This document shows, piece by piece, positions 40,788 through 51,452 of a stretch of DNA of 64,000 nt (position 1 is the stretch's first letter; the number at the start of each line of letters is the position of its first letter). This DNA comes from Candidatus Altimarinota bacterium (GTDB lineage Bacteria > Patescibacteriota > Gracilibacteria > BD1-5 > UBA2023). The notes beneath the pieces are model-generated. The model did not search any database. It was not told the DNA's origin and saw only the letters and a list, made by a program, of their open reading frames with translations. The translations under genes and the position numbers were made by a program. The DNA is taken from assembly GCA_028689065.1 (NCBI GenBank), contig JAQTWX010000003.1:62001-126000 (forward strand), in the 5' to 3' direction.

Positions 40788-40883
40788 GATTTTAAAATGT
40801 TTTTTCGAACGCTACCGAGGAGTGTCTGAGTTTTCAAAAAATAGCGAGTTCCACAGAAAGTGAGAAAATATATTTTTAAAATC
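40788..40883. repeat. Palindromic element A3 (family A)
   Basis: Arms GATTTTAAAA (40788-40797) and TTTTAAAATC (40874-40883). The core has CGAACGCTACCGAGGAGTGT and GCGAGTTCCACAGAAAGTGAG split over two halves. It lies upstream of gatB, in the likely leader. Confidence 0.75.
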
Positions 40884-40958
40884 GGGCTATATCTTTGTGA
40901 GATAATAACCCGAGTATTGTATGGAAAAGTGGGAAAATGCAAGAGAGAAATAGTCTTT

Positions 40959-42908
40959 TTATACAGTTCCTTTTAAAGAGTTTTTAAAAGCATTTATATT
41001 GATGGAATTATCTACTGTAATATATTCTTTCTTATTCTGACGAAGATATTCAAGTATTCCTCCGCTTCTCTGGATGTTTTTGAAATTCTCTTCTAATTTT
41101 TCTTTGTTTGAAGTATCTGTTTCGGGCATGAGTATGTCTGCCATGGATTTGAGTATGATATGTTTTTCATTACTTCATAGACCGTCTTTGAGATTAATTT
41201 GTTCCTTACCACCTTTTTTTGTTTGCCCGTTATTCATGATTGCAAGAATATCTGAAATATGAGAACCAAAAATATCAAGTCCCGTATCTCTGATAAATTG
41301 AATCATCTCTGGTACTTCGCTGAGATTTCTTGTTTCAATCCCTGAGATTTCCATTCATTTATAGAGAACAGTGGAGGTGTTTTCTGAATCCTTTCGGATA
41401 CTGAAGGATATATCTCCGCTTTTTGTTGGGATAATCTCATGAAAAGGAGTCTTGGAAAAATCTATCTGATTGAATTCGTATGCACGATTGCTTGTTTTTT
41501 CTTCTTGCTTCGCTTGTTGGATTTCCTGGTCTCGTTTCTCGATTATTTTATTAAAAACTTCAACACTTCCTCCATTCCAGTAAGTTTCAAAAGCTGCAAG
41601 TTTTGTTTTATCGGTGAGTATGGATTCTGTAAAATTACTCGCTGTTTGAAGTTTTATATATTTTTGCAAACTTTGCAAAAAAGATACTTTTTCTTCTTCA
41701 TTTTCAAATTTCTTGCTTGTTATCCCATACTTTCGTAATGCATCGATTTTTACGTCGATATTTACATCTGAATTAAGGAGTATCTGAAGCTTCTCTTTAT
41801 CTTCTTTTTTTAGTTGAGAAAGTCTTTCTTCATCGAAAGTAGTATCAATGCTTTTGAGACTTGTTCTCGTTTGTTTTGTTCACTCTTTTGCTGCATCAGC
41901 AACTATTGCCAGTGCTTCTTTTGTGGTTAGTGTTTTATTTTCTAGTTTATTTCCAATTTCAGAACCTTTGAAAATTTCTAAGAGTTGTTTCTTAAATTCT
42001 TTCGAATTAATTGCAATTTTTCCATCTTCTTTGACACATTTCTCTATCAAATAATTGAGTTTATTATTTTTTTCTTGAAGGACGGTTTTTTTTAAATTTG
42101 GGAAACTTGTTTCAAGAACAAGAAAGTGCAATCATCCGGTTTTATTTTCTTTTAATTCTTCTTTTTCCTTTCAGACATTGATTTGAGCAAAATAATATTG
42201 TTCTATTCAATAATAGAATACCATATCATTTTTTCTATTTTTTTCAGATCATAGTGATCTGATTTTATTAAGTGCCTCGAAAAATTGTTCTTTATAGATA
42301 AGATCCACATCGAGTTCGTCAATCATTTGAATAAGTCCATTATCATCATTATTTGAACACATTGTTTCGATTTCTGATAATTTCGATAGAAATACACTAA
42401 GATGTTCTTTTGGTATGCTTCTTAGAAAATTTTGTGCTACATTTTTTCCATAAGGAGACTTATTTATAATCTCATATATGGAGCTATTTTCCATATTTCA
42501 TGACTTTTCATGATTACTCAATTCATTTAGTATCATTTTGTTAAGGAAAGATACCAGTCCTGAGTTCTCAAAAAAAGCAATAATATTATTTCCAATACTC
42601 GTTCCTATAAAATATTGTTCATATAACTTGAGTGCTTTTCCTGATTCGCCATTTTCTGCACTATTCATCATCTCTATAAAATACTTTCTTTGGTCAGGAG
42701 TTCCATACTGGATAATATCAAGAAGAGCACCCATCTGACCAGAGTGAACATTTCATTTGTCATACCAAGATGCTTTTTGGGCTTCCCCGAAAAAATCAGG
42801 ATACTTCCGAATAAGAATATCATTAATCTCTTGAGATTGTTTTATTATGAGATTTTTTGCTTCTTGAGAAGATGTATTTGTCAGGTATTTCTTTTTTATA
42901 CTTTCCAT
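40959..42908 (-). CDS. Large unknown protein, TGA-rich, possible 5' nonsense mutation
   Basis: 649 aa from ATG 42908 (MESIKKKYLTNTSSQEAKN), joined across nine TGA glycines, stop TAA. Predicted soluble and mainly helical, with no TM, signal peptide or recognised domain. A better-placed ATG at 42995 (25-30 nt after a promoter-like site) is in frame but is separated from it by a TAG at 42939-42941. So the true N-terminus may include MTEILKQKTVPEVHEQLS, with the TAG being a mutation, sequencing error or recoding. No neighbour clarifies its role. Confidence 0.65.
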
Positions 42909-43025
42909 TGCGTTTATAAATTCCTCAAGAGTGTTTTTCTAGCTGAGTTGTTCATGTACTTCTGGTACAGTTTTTTGTTTGAGAATTTCTGTCATATTCA
43001 ATCATTTTATGAAACTATATCCATA

Positions 43026-43054
43026 ACACTATCATATTTCCTGAATAGAAGCAA
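43026..43054 (-). promoter_or_regulatory. TTGCTT-N17 promoter-like site of the large unknown gene
   Basis: Minus strand: TTGCTT (43054-43049) preceded by TTTT, 17 bp containing GGAAATA, then TAGTGT (43031-43026); TATGAT also lies within. Similar to 24750-24778 and 63570-63598, but weaker. Confidence 0.4.
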
Positions 43055-43103
43055 AAAACGAAAGATATTTTAATAATTTCTTAATATTTCGAAAATTTTC
43101 CAT

Positions 43104-43131
43104 TTTACAATGGATTTATTTTCTATATACT
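43104..43131 (+). promoter_or_regulatory. tpiA promoter
   Basis: TTTACA (43104-43109), 16 bp, TATACT (43126-43131). Leader of about 27 nt without SD. Confidence 0.7.
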
Positions 43132-43164
43132 TTCCGGACTTTAGCTTTTTATCTATTATTTTCT

Positions 43165-43893
43165 ATGAATCTCCTCATCGGTGCAAATTTCAAGATGAAT
43201 AAGACGAATACAGAACTCTTGGAATATTTCCAGACTTTTACTACAGAATATCCAAATACTCCGGGAGTGGATGTTATGATTGCTCCTGCAACTATAGGAC
43301 TTTCAAAGGCAGCAGAATTTATAGAGAATTCTCCTATACATCTTGGGGCACAAAATATGTTTTCAGAACTCTCTGGAGCATATACTGGAGAAACTTCTCC
43401 TCTTATGCTTCAGGATATCAAGTGTGAATATGTTATACTCGGACATTCTGAACGTCGAACGATTTTCGGTGAGACGGATGAGATGGTAAATAAAAAAGTA
43501 AAAACAGCACTTGCGCACAACATCCGTCCGATTCTCTGTATCGGTGAAAACCTCGCTCAAAAAGAAGAAGGACAAACAAAAGATATTCTTCGTGTTCAAC
43601 TCGAAAAAGGGCTCGCAGGAATTGAAGATACAACTAACATTGACATTGCTTACGAACCAGTATGGGCAATCGGAACAGGGAAGTCAGCTACTCCAGAATA
43701 CGCCGAGGAGATTCATATGTTTATTCGAGAAATCCTTGGGCAACAAGAGAGTCGAATAATTTACGGAGGAAGTGTGACAGAAGCGACTGCTCATGAACTC
43801 ATAAGTAAACGTGAAGTGAACGGATTTCTTATCGGTTCTGCTGCACTTGATCCGAGACGACTCATTAAAATTGTAGAAGAAGCAACAAGATAA
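43165..43893 (+). CDS. tpiA: Triosephosphate isomerase
   Basis: 242 aa TIM barrel that interconverts dihydroxyacetone phosphate and glyceraldehyde 3-phosphate. Substrate Asn-Lys in ANFKMNKT (residues 7-14), catalytic His in GHSERR, catalytic Glu in YEPVWAIGTGKSATP with the flexible loop, and phosphate-binding IIYGGSVTEATA and GFLIGSAALDP. Slightly short but complete. No TGA codons. Its stop touches element B3. Confidence 0.97.
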   Translation: MNLLIGANFKMNKTNTELLEYFQTFTTEYPNTPGVDVMIAPATIGLSKAAEFIENSPIHLGAQNMFSELSGAYTGETSPLMLQDIKCEYVILGHSERRTIFGETDEMVNKKVKTALAHNIRPILCIGENLAQKEEGQTKDILRVQLEKGLAGIEDTTNIDIAYEPVWAIGTGKSATPEYAEEIHMFIREILGQQESRIIYGGSVTEATAHELISKREVNGFLIGSAALDPRRLIKIVEEATR

Positions 43894-44033
43894 AATATGA
43901 AATAATCTCGATATTCATATTCAAAGACTCCTTTCCTCATTCTCCGTACAAGTCGTACGGTTCACTTCGGTAACACCATAAGGGTGTGCTATGGCGTCGC
44001 TTTTCATACGAATCTCATCGTTCTTTCATATTT
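43893..44033. repeat. Palindromic element B3 (family B)
   Basis: Arms AAATATGAAA and TTTCATATTT (43893-43902, 44024-44033). The core has CTTTCCTCATTCTCCGTAC, the CCGTACAAGTCGTACGG hairpin, CGGTAACACCATAAGGGTG and GCTATGGCGTCG, closely matching B2. It separates tpiA from the aldehyde dehydrogenase gene. Confidence 0.75.
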
Positions 44034-44077
44034 CTGGAAAATCAAATACTTTATTTAAATTTAATCCTTTTTTTCTT

Positions 44078-45442
44078 ATGTGATCAAAATCCATTAACCC
44101 AACTACGGGAGAAACTATCTTTGAAGCTCCATATATTAGTGAAGCGGAACTTGCAGTTAAAATTGAAACGGCAGCCAAGGCCTACAAAGCTTGGCGAGAT
44201 ACTCCGCTTGCTGAAAAACAACGTCTTTTTACTGCTCTTGCGGAAGTACTCGAGTCACAGAAAGGAGAACTTGCGAAGATTGATACTCTTGAAATGGGTA
44301 TGCCAATCGGCGATGCTTGAGGAGATGTTGCGAAATCTATCGGAACTATCAAATATTTCCGAGATAATGCAGAAAAACTTCTTTCACCAAAGGTATTTGA
44401 TGAAGGTGGTGCGAAAGGACGAATTGTCTATGAGCCACTCGGAGTTCTTTATTGTGTAACCCCTTGGAATTTTCCATTCAATCAGGTAATCCGATCAACT
44501 ATCCCAAATATTATTGCAGGAAATACCGTTCTCGTGAAACATGCATCTAATGTTCCTCAAGCAGCTATTGCTCTCGAAGCAGCGTTTCTCAAAGCAGGAT
44601 TCCCAGAAGGAGTATATACAAATCTCCTTATTCCATCGTCTTTTTCAGAATCGATTATCGCGAACAAAGCTATCGTCGGAGTAACCCTCACAGGAGGAGA
44701 CAAAGCAGGTCGAGTTATCGGTTCACTCGCAGGAAAGTACCTCAAACCTTCGGTTCTCGAGCTCGGTGGATCCGATCCATTTCTCGTACTCGATAATGCT
44801 CGTATGGACGAGATTGTGAAATCTGCAATCTCCGGACGAATGTCCAATTGTGGACAGAAATGTAACTCTTCAAAACGATTTATCGTTCTTGAAAAATACT
44901 ACGAAGAGTTCTGTCAGAAATTCGCAAAAGGAATGAGTGAACTGGTAGTTGGAGATCCCCTTGAACTCACCACAAAAGTTGGACCAGTTGCCAAAGAAGA
45001 TATGCTTGAAGAAATCGAATCTCAGGTTGCAGACTCTATCAAGGCTGGAGCAAAACTCTTGACTGGAGGTGCTCGTCTTGACCGACCAGGATTTTTCTAT
45101 ACTCCAACGGTTCTCGCTGATGCAAAACCAGGAGTTCGAGCCTTCGATGAGGAGGTATTTGGTCCGGTAGCACCAGTTGCTATGGCACGAGATATCGAGG
45201 AACTCATCTCCCTTGCTAACGCTTCACGTTACGGACTCGGATGTTCTATCTTTGGAGATGATCGAGCACAGATTGATTATGTTGCTGCTCGAATCGAAGC
45301 AGGAAATATTGCCATCAACAAAATCGTAACAAGTTATGCTTTTCTTCCATACGGAGGAATTAAAGATGCCGGATATGGAAAAGAACTCGGAGAACATGGA
45401 ATCAAAACATTTATGAATGAAAAAGTGATTGTGGAAGGGTAA
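44078..45442 (+). CDS. NAD(P)-dependent aldehyde dehydrogenase (succinate-semialdehyde type)
   Basis: 454 aa, starting MGSKSINPTTGE with TGA as the second codon and another TGA glycine in DAGGDVAKS. Family motifs: VTPWNFPFNQVIR (catalytic Asn), VTLTGGDKAGRVIG, catalytic Glu in LELGGSDPFLVL, and nucleophile Cys in NCGQKCNSSKR. It resembles GabD/YneI succinate-semialdehyde dehydrogenases, but the substrate is not certain. Flanked by elements B3 and A4. Confidence 0.92.
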
Positions 45443-45468
45443 AATAGTACTCTGAAATACTTACGTGT

Positions 45469-45595
45469 AAATAATCTCAAAAAAGATATATTGCTCGAAC
45501 GTACCGAGGATTGTTTGAGTGTATTGCTCTGATATATTTATAACAAGCAAAAGCGAGTTCCGTAGGAAGTGAGAGAATATATCTTGGTATTATTT
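45469..45595. repeat. Palindromic element A4 (family A)
   Basis: Arms AAATAAT...AAGATATATT (45469-45492) and AATATATCTT...ATTATTT (45576-45595). The core has CTCGAACGTACCGAGGATTG and GCGAGTTCCGTAGGAAGTGAG halves. It lies after the aldehyde dehydrogenase stop and before a terminator. Confidence 0.75.
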
Positions 45596-45610
45596 GAGTA
45601 ATTGAGCATA

Positions 45611-45647
45611 AAAAGAATCTCCAGATTTTTTCTGGGGATTCTTTTTA
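45611..45647 (+). terminator. Terminator upstream of secD
   Basis: AAAAGAATC-T-CCAGA paired with TCTGG-G-GATTCTTTT, followed by a T-run. Confidence 0.75.
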
Positions 45648-45658
45648 CAGAGGAAAAC

Positions 45659-45686
45659 TTGCAAACAAAAGGCTTTTCCATATAAT
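45659..45686 (+). promoter_or_regulatory. secD promoter
   Basis: TTGCAA (45659-45664), 16 bp, TATAAT (45681-45686). Leader of about 28 nt without SD. Confidence 0.65.
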
Positions 45687-45720
45687 CCCCGCGTATTTAT
45701 TATCTCACTATATTCTCCTT

Positions 45721-47499
45721 ATGAAATGACTTGGTTTCCGTCTCGCGATTATCGTGCTTTTGGCGATTTTTTCAGCTGCTTATATTCTTCCATGGAAAAC
45801 TATAGGAATCAGTACTCCGTTCCCTGTTAGTGAGTACAAACTTGGTCTCGATCTTCATTGAGGAGTAGAGCTTGATTATAAAATAGATCTTGAGGATGCT
45901 GCTAAAAAATCAGATTTTCAATCCAAGGATATTATTGAAGGATTGAAATCCATCGTAGAGAAACGTGTAAACTCTCTTGGTACTGCAGAACCTACTATAG
46001 CAACAGCAACATACGGAAACGAAGAACATATTATCGTTCAGATTCCAACTCAGAACTTCGATGGAGAAAATCTTACCGCAGAGGAAAAGAAAGCGAAAAA
46101 TGATGAATATATCGCAAAAGCAAAGGAAACTATCGGGAAAGTGGTTCGTCTCGAATTTAAAGAACAGAAAACTATAATAACTGATGCAGATAAACAGGAG
46201 CGTACAGATATCGCAAAAAAAGTTCTTACGGAAGTTCAATCAGCAAGTTATCCATTTGCTACTATTGCGAATAAATACAAGGATCAGTATGAAAATATAG
46301 AATACCGCGCAGGAAGTGGCGAAACTTCTGAGATGCCTGTAGAATTTACATTTACTGGAATGGAAAATGTAAAAACTCCCTATACTTCTCCGAAAATTAT
46401 GGAAACTCAGAAAGGGGCGGGATATACTCTCGGAAAAGATAATCAACTCGAACAAATAGAAGGGGAGAAAGGATACAGTATTGTTCGAATTAACAATATA
46501 ACAACTACTGAAAAAGAACGTGAAATAAAGACTGGAACTGGGGTGGATGAAGTAACTAAAAAAGAAAAGTACACGGCAACTATTTATGATTATGAAGGAA
46601 TATTTGTAAGTCAGAAACCAAGCGAATGGACTCCTGCTCAGACTGCAGATGGAAAGGTTCTTGATGAACAATATCTTACAAAAGCTTCTGTAAGTTTCTC
46701 TCAAGGATTCGCTCCTCAGGTAGATCTCCTTTTTAATGCAGATGGTGGAAAGATTTTCGCAGAACTTACGAAACGTCTTCAAGGAAAAGAGATTGCTATA
46801 TTTGTTGGAGGACAGCTTCTTACAGCTCCAACTGTTCAAACAGTTATTCCAGATGGTCGAGCAGTTATTACTGGAAACTATACTGCTGAGAGCGCGAAGA
46901 AACTCGCAACCGATATCAATACTGGTATTGTTCCAGCACCAATCTACCTTACGAGTGAACGAACTATCGATGCGAAAATCGGGGCAGATGCTCTTCGAGT
47001 TATCATTAATGCCGGTCTTATCGGACTTCTCCTTATTATCGTATTCCTTGTTCTTATCTATCGAGTTTCTGGACTTATGGCAGGGATTGCTCTTGTTATC
47101 TATGGACTTCTCCTCCTTGCTATTGTGAAATCATTTGGAATCGTTTTGACTCTTGCTTCCATTGCGGGTATTATCCTCTCCATAGGACTTGCGATTGATG
47201 CGAATATCCTTATCTTCGAACGAACGAAAGAAGAACTTCGTCGGGGGGTAGAAGTAGAGAAAGCAATCATTGTCGGATTTGGAAAATCATGGTCAGCAAT
47301 CTGGGATAGTCATATCACGTCATTTACCAGTGCGGTGGTTCTCTATATCTTCGGTATCAGTCTTATTAAAGGATTCGGACTTATGCTCGGTCTCGGTATT
47401 CTCCTTTCTCTCTTTACAGCTATGTGGGTATCTCGAATACTTATTCTTGTAGCTGGAAATAAGATGCGAAAGAAAACGAAATGTTTTATCGGAGTGTAA
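45721..47499 (+). CDS. secD: Protein translocase subunit SecD
   Basis: 592 aa. TGA glycines at codon 3 and in KLGLDLHGGVEL, the invariant GLDLxGG of SecD. P1 head residues include VNSLGTAEPTIA; the C-terminal six-TM RND-like domain has IGLAIDANILIFERTKEE. Between them (about residues 155-300) is an insertion resembling a parvulin-type PPIase (AKKVLTEVQSASYPFATIAN, then EGEKGYSIVRINNI). SecD uses the proton motive force to complete export with SecYEG/SecA. secF is not adjacent; a terminator follows. Confidence 0.93.
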
Positions 47500-47517
47500 T
47501 TAAACGGAAAAATAAAT

Positions 47518-47551
47518 AAAATCCCCTATTGGAAACAAGAGGGGATTTTTT
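47518..47551 (+). terminator. secD terminator
   Basis: AAATCCCC / GGGGATTT stem with a T-run. Confidence 0.8.
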
Positions 47552-47621
47552 ATTAAAAAATAACTTGATTTTTTGTCAATTATCCTATACTCGGAGTATA
47601 TAGTACTTTTCTTCTTTTTGT

Positions 47622-48488
47622 ATGAATAAAATACTGGAATTTAAACTTCCTAAAAAATCAACCCAAGCAACCTCTAATATCTCTCCTATTTGAGAAAAAG
47701 TTTCAGCAACTATACATAAACTCACCAGTCTAAGCCCGACATTTCATGTCTATGAAGAAAGACTTCTTGTTTGAGATGTGAATACTATGGAATTTTTTAC
47801 AGTACTTCTAGAATCTGGATCTGTGACTATCGTTAATCTTGGAGAGGAAATTAATCTTAAATCTATACTTAGGGTGGAAAAATCCCCAAATGATATATAT
47901 GAAATAGGTGTTGATGATTTTATTCGCCTAACAGAACCTATTCAATGAATGGTTCAGGGTGATGAAATTGACGCTTATCTTATACCTATGCTCAGTGGTC
48001 TTGGCTTGCAAATCGGAATGATAACAGAAGACGAGGATACCTTTACGGAATCGATTATGACTGAAGAAGATGCTGAAATTTTTCACGCAGATACTATTAT
48101 GGCAGTATGGGAAGATGGTTTTTATTCATGTCTTATAGATAATATAGATGGTGAAGGGCAATATTTCACAGTAGATAATTTTACATCTCCTATGGGAATG
48201 CCACTCTTGTATCTTCTTTGTCAAGCCTATGAAGAATATTTCGGAAGTGGATGTATTGTAGATGAAGAACGGATAAAAATAGAACTTGAATCATATGAAT
48301 GAATCTATACTCACACGAGACTCGTCTCTATTCCTCTCTTGAATAACATTATTCTTGCAGCAATAGAACGAAAATATCCTCTGTATTCGAATTATCCATC
48401 CGATAAACGTATTAAGATGTTTTATGATAAAGTAATATACCCGCTTCTCTCGGAAGAATACTTGAGCGGAGAATTTAAAGAAGAATAG
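47622..48488 (+). CDS. Hypothetical protein
   Basis: 288 aa, joined across four TGA glycines. Begins MNKILEFKLPKKSTQ; acidic middle region (GMITEDEDTFTESIM, then TEEDAEIFHADTIM); ends GEFKEE. No TM or signal, predicted soluble, no recognised family. Preceded by a plausible promoter (TTGTCA region, about 47574-47602) and bounded by terminators on both sides, so it is a single-gene unit. Confidence 0.7.
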
Positions 48489-48502
48489 ATAAATGAGCCA
48501 AG

Positions 48503-48534
48503 AAAAATCCCCACCGAATCGGTGGGGATTTTTC
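48503..48534. terminator. Terminator after the 47622 gene
   Basis: AAAAATCCCCACC / GGTGGGGATTTTT, a strong symmetric stem. It can serve both strands; ftsZ ends 107 nt away on the minus strand. Confidence 0.85.
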
Positions 48535-48641
48535 TGGATTTAATTTTTTTAAAAGCCAATTATAACGCTATAAACCAAGGAAAAAACCTCTGGCGTACTC
48601 ATATGCAATAAGGATTGGTTACTAAATTTTCCACAAAAAAC

Positions 48642-49853
48642 CTATTTCATCTTATTTCTCAAAAATGCTGGAACATCGAGATCAGACTGTGGGGCAGTGT
48701 TTGCAGCTCCCATGGAAGCCTGATTTGACGGAGCATTCTGCATAGGCGCGTGGTGTCCAAGCATCTTCTTTCCGAATTGGTTAGCAAGAGACTTTGGTGC
48801 TTCCTGATATCGTTGGTTGGTTTCTTCATTGAAACCAGTGGCAACCACGGTAATCTTGATTTCTCCAGTGTAGTTCTCGTTGATAGTAGCTCCGAAGATA
48901 ATATTTGCTTCTGGATCACATGCTTCGGTAATGATACGTGCTGCTTCATCTACTTCGAACATAGAGAGATCAGTTCCTCCTGTGATATTGAAAAGAAGCC
49001 CACGAGCACCTGCAATAGAGAGTTCGAGAAGAGGGGAGTCTACTGCTGCTCGAGCAGCTTCAACTGCACGGTTTTCACCGCTTCCATATCCGATACCCAT
49101 GAGGGCAGAACCAGCATTTTCCATAACACTTCGAACATCGGCAAAGTCGACATTGATAAGCCCTGGAAGAGTAATAAGGTCAGAAACTCCTTGTACCCCT
49201 TGATTGAGAACCTCGTCTACGATATTAAATGCATCAAGAAGAGGAGTTTTTTTATCAATAATAGAAAGAATCTTATCATTTGGAATCGTAATAAGGGTAT
49301 CTACTTTTTCCTTGAGACGTTCATATCCATCGATAGCTTGTATAAAACGTCGTTGTCCTTCAAAGGCAAATGGTTTTGTTACAACTCCAATAACGAGTGC
49401 TCCGAGTCCTTTTGCGATTTCTGCAATAATTGGTGCTGCTCCAGTTCAGGTTCCTCCACCGAGTCCACAAGTAACAAAAACCATGTCAGCTCCAGCAAGA
49501 GCTTGTTTGATTTCTTCGCTTGATTCCTCTGCAGCTTTCTTTCCCATTTCTGGATTTGCTCCAGCTCCAAGTCCACGAGTGGTTGCTCGTCCGATATTAA
49601 TTCGAATCTGTGCTTTAGAAGTGAAAAGTGCCTGTGCATCAGTATTAACTGCAATAAATTCTACACCTTCGAGTCCAGACTGAATCATGCGATTAATTGC
49701 ATTGGATCCGGCTCCTCCAACTCCAACTACTTTAATATTAGCAACAGGAGAAATGTAATCAGAAACATTAATTTCTTCAATATTATCTCGAGAAAAGTTA
49801 CTACCACCTCCGAGAAGAGATTTGAGTTTATCATCAGTCTTTCGAACAACCAT
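48642..49853 (-). CDS. ftsZ: Cell division protein FtsZ
   Basis: 403-aa tubulin-like GTPase that forms the Z ring. N-terminal [18 protein letters not shown]. The tubulin signature [20 protein letters not shown], in which the Gly at residue 136 is TGA, is the clearest proof of recoding. T7 loop [11 protein letters not shown] and the C-terminal core follow. The tail is short and ends [11 protein letters not shown], the usual conserved C-terminal peptide that binds FtsA. It lies 58 nt after ftsA. Confidence 0.98.
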
Positions 49854-49911
49854 ATAGGGAAAAGTTAAGAAAAATAAATAAGAAATTTATAAGTGATTTC
49901 TAGAAAAGTTA

Positions 49912-51147
49912 TTATGGCATTATTTTTTTCAGAGCATTTTTAATTGATTCAAAAAATCCACCGAATGAAACATTGAATTTAAATCCACTTCTTGCTACTC
50001 CATATTTTTGAGAAAGAAGAAGGGTTCCGATAATCCCTGCGAATATTGGATCTCCGATAGAAGTTCCACTGATGAAATCAGAATCCTCAGGAGTTCCAAT
50101 CATAGAAGGGAGCCGGAGAACTTCTTTCGCGAGATCATTTACATCTCGTGCTTTTGCACCACCACCACTTATTACTGCTCCTTCAGGAAGCATTCCATCT
50201 TTTCCTATTTTCTTGAGTTCATTATTTACATAGTAGAATATTTCAGAGTAACGAGCTCGAATAATTTCAGAAAGATATTTTCGTGAAATGGAAGTCGTTT
50301 CATTTTTAGAAATCTTTGCAAGATCAATTTCCTCATCTTTTGCTTTTTCTTCTTTGCAGAATCCAACAGAACCATATTCGATTTTGAGTTTTTCTGCCGT
50401 ATCAATAGATACTCGTGCTCCGAGAGCAATATCAGAGGTAACATGCTCTCCTCCGATAGGTATAACAGAAGCGAATACAAGAGCTCCTTCTTCAAATACT
50501 GCTACATCGGTCGTACTTGCTCCGATATCGATACATACGACACCGAGTTCTTTTTGTCTTTTAGAAAGAACTGCTTCCGGTGCTGAGAGAACATTCGGAT
50601 AAATATCAAGAATATCAACCCCTACATCATAGATACCTTTTTTAATATTTGAAAGAATATTGCTGGAAATACAAAAGATATGACTTCGAACTTCAAGTTT
50701 CTTAGCAGACATTCCGACTGGGTTTTTTACTCCTGATTCCATATCGAGAGTGAAGGATTCAGGGATAACTTTGAGAACTACTTTATTCATGAGATCAACT
50801 CCATTCTGACTCATATCAAGAACCCGATTTACATCATCATTACTTACTTCTCCGTGCGGAACGGAGATAATACCGTTATTAGCAACGACTTCGATATTGG
50901 TTCCAGAAAGAGAAAGATAGATGGCAGAAACTTGTTCTCCCGTCATCCTCTCTGCTTCAGATAAAGAATCATCTATATTTTTTTTGAACTCGTCCATATC
51001 GATGATATTTCCCTTTCGAATCCCATTGGATTTGGCAATACCAACACCAAGAACACGAAGTTTTTTATCCTCGGTAAATGTGGCGATAACAGTTTTTATC
51101 TTTGCTGTTCCTATATCTATGGCGGTGAAAACTTCTCCAGATACCAT
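49912..51147 (-). CDS. ftsA: Cell division protein FtsA
   Basis: 411-aa actin-like ATPase that tethers FtsZ to the membrane. Phosphate-1 VFTAIDIGTAKIKTVIA, SHS2/1C domain, phosphate-2 VVCIDIGASTTDVAVFEEG, adenosine motif AVISGGGAKARDVNDLA, and a C-terminal amphipathic helix (FFESIKNALKKIM). Complete length, no TGA codons. Upstream of ftsZ on the same strand, as in most bacteria. Confidence 0.96.
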   Translation of the reverse strand: MVSGEVFTAIDIGTAKIKTVIATFTEDKKLRVLGVGIAKSNGIRKGNIIDMDEFKKNIDDSLSEAERMTGEQVSAIYLSLSGTNIEVVANNGIISVPHGEVSNDDVNRVLDMSQNGVDLMNKVVLKVIPESFTLDMESGVKNPVGMSAKKLEVRSHIFCISSNILSNIKKGIYDVGVDILDIYPNVLSAPEAVLSKRQKELGVVCIDIGASTTDVAVFEEGALVFASVIPIGGEHVTSDIALGARVSIDTAEKLKIEYGSVGFCKEEKAKDEEIDLAKISKNETTSISRKYLSEIIRARYSEIFYYVNNELKKIGKDGMLPEGAVISGGGAKARDVNDLAKEVLRLPSMIGTPEDSDFISGTSIGDPIFAGIIGTLLLSQKYGVARSGFKFNVSFGGFFESIKNALKKIMP

Positions 51148-51339
51148 ATGTTGTAATGAAGTTAGTAGAAAATAAAGCGTTGTATAAAAATTGTGTTCAA
51201 GAACATCCTTTATGTGGAGACATTCTCTGTAGAAAGGATAACTCCTTAACGCGACATATTATATGGTGGAACTTCTATTTTTCAAATGGAAATAAAAAAT
51301 AAAATTTCTCTTTTTTTCTTTCTTTTTCGAAGAGAGTAT

Positions 51340-51367
51340 TTTTGGTCATTTTGATTATTAGTATAAT
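51340..51367 (+). promoter_or_regulatory. tig promoter
   Basis: TTTTGG (51340-51345), 16 bp, TATAAT (51362-51367). The same TTTTGG-N16-TATAAT layout is found before rpsO. Confidence 0.5.
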
Positions 51368-51452
51368 GGTATATTTTATAATATTTTTATTTGTCTTTTC
51401 TCTTGTTTTCCATACAATAACGCCACTTTTACTCAATAATACACTAAGTTTT

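Noticed and set aside
39686-40795. 369-codon plus-strand open frame
   Set aside because: Antisense to gatB, with no protein-like motifs; the long antisense frame reflects codon bias.
40756-40942. Longer GatB starting at 40942
   Set aside because: The extra 62 residues come from element A3 and flank, while MENQYEIVMGLETHV is the normal GatB N-terminus. The open frame is noted as a possible element-encoded extension only.
43986-44459. 157-codon plus-strand frame
   Set aside because: Overlaps the aldehyde dehydrogenase N-terminal region in another phase; the dehydrogenase frame carries clear family motifs.
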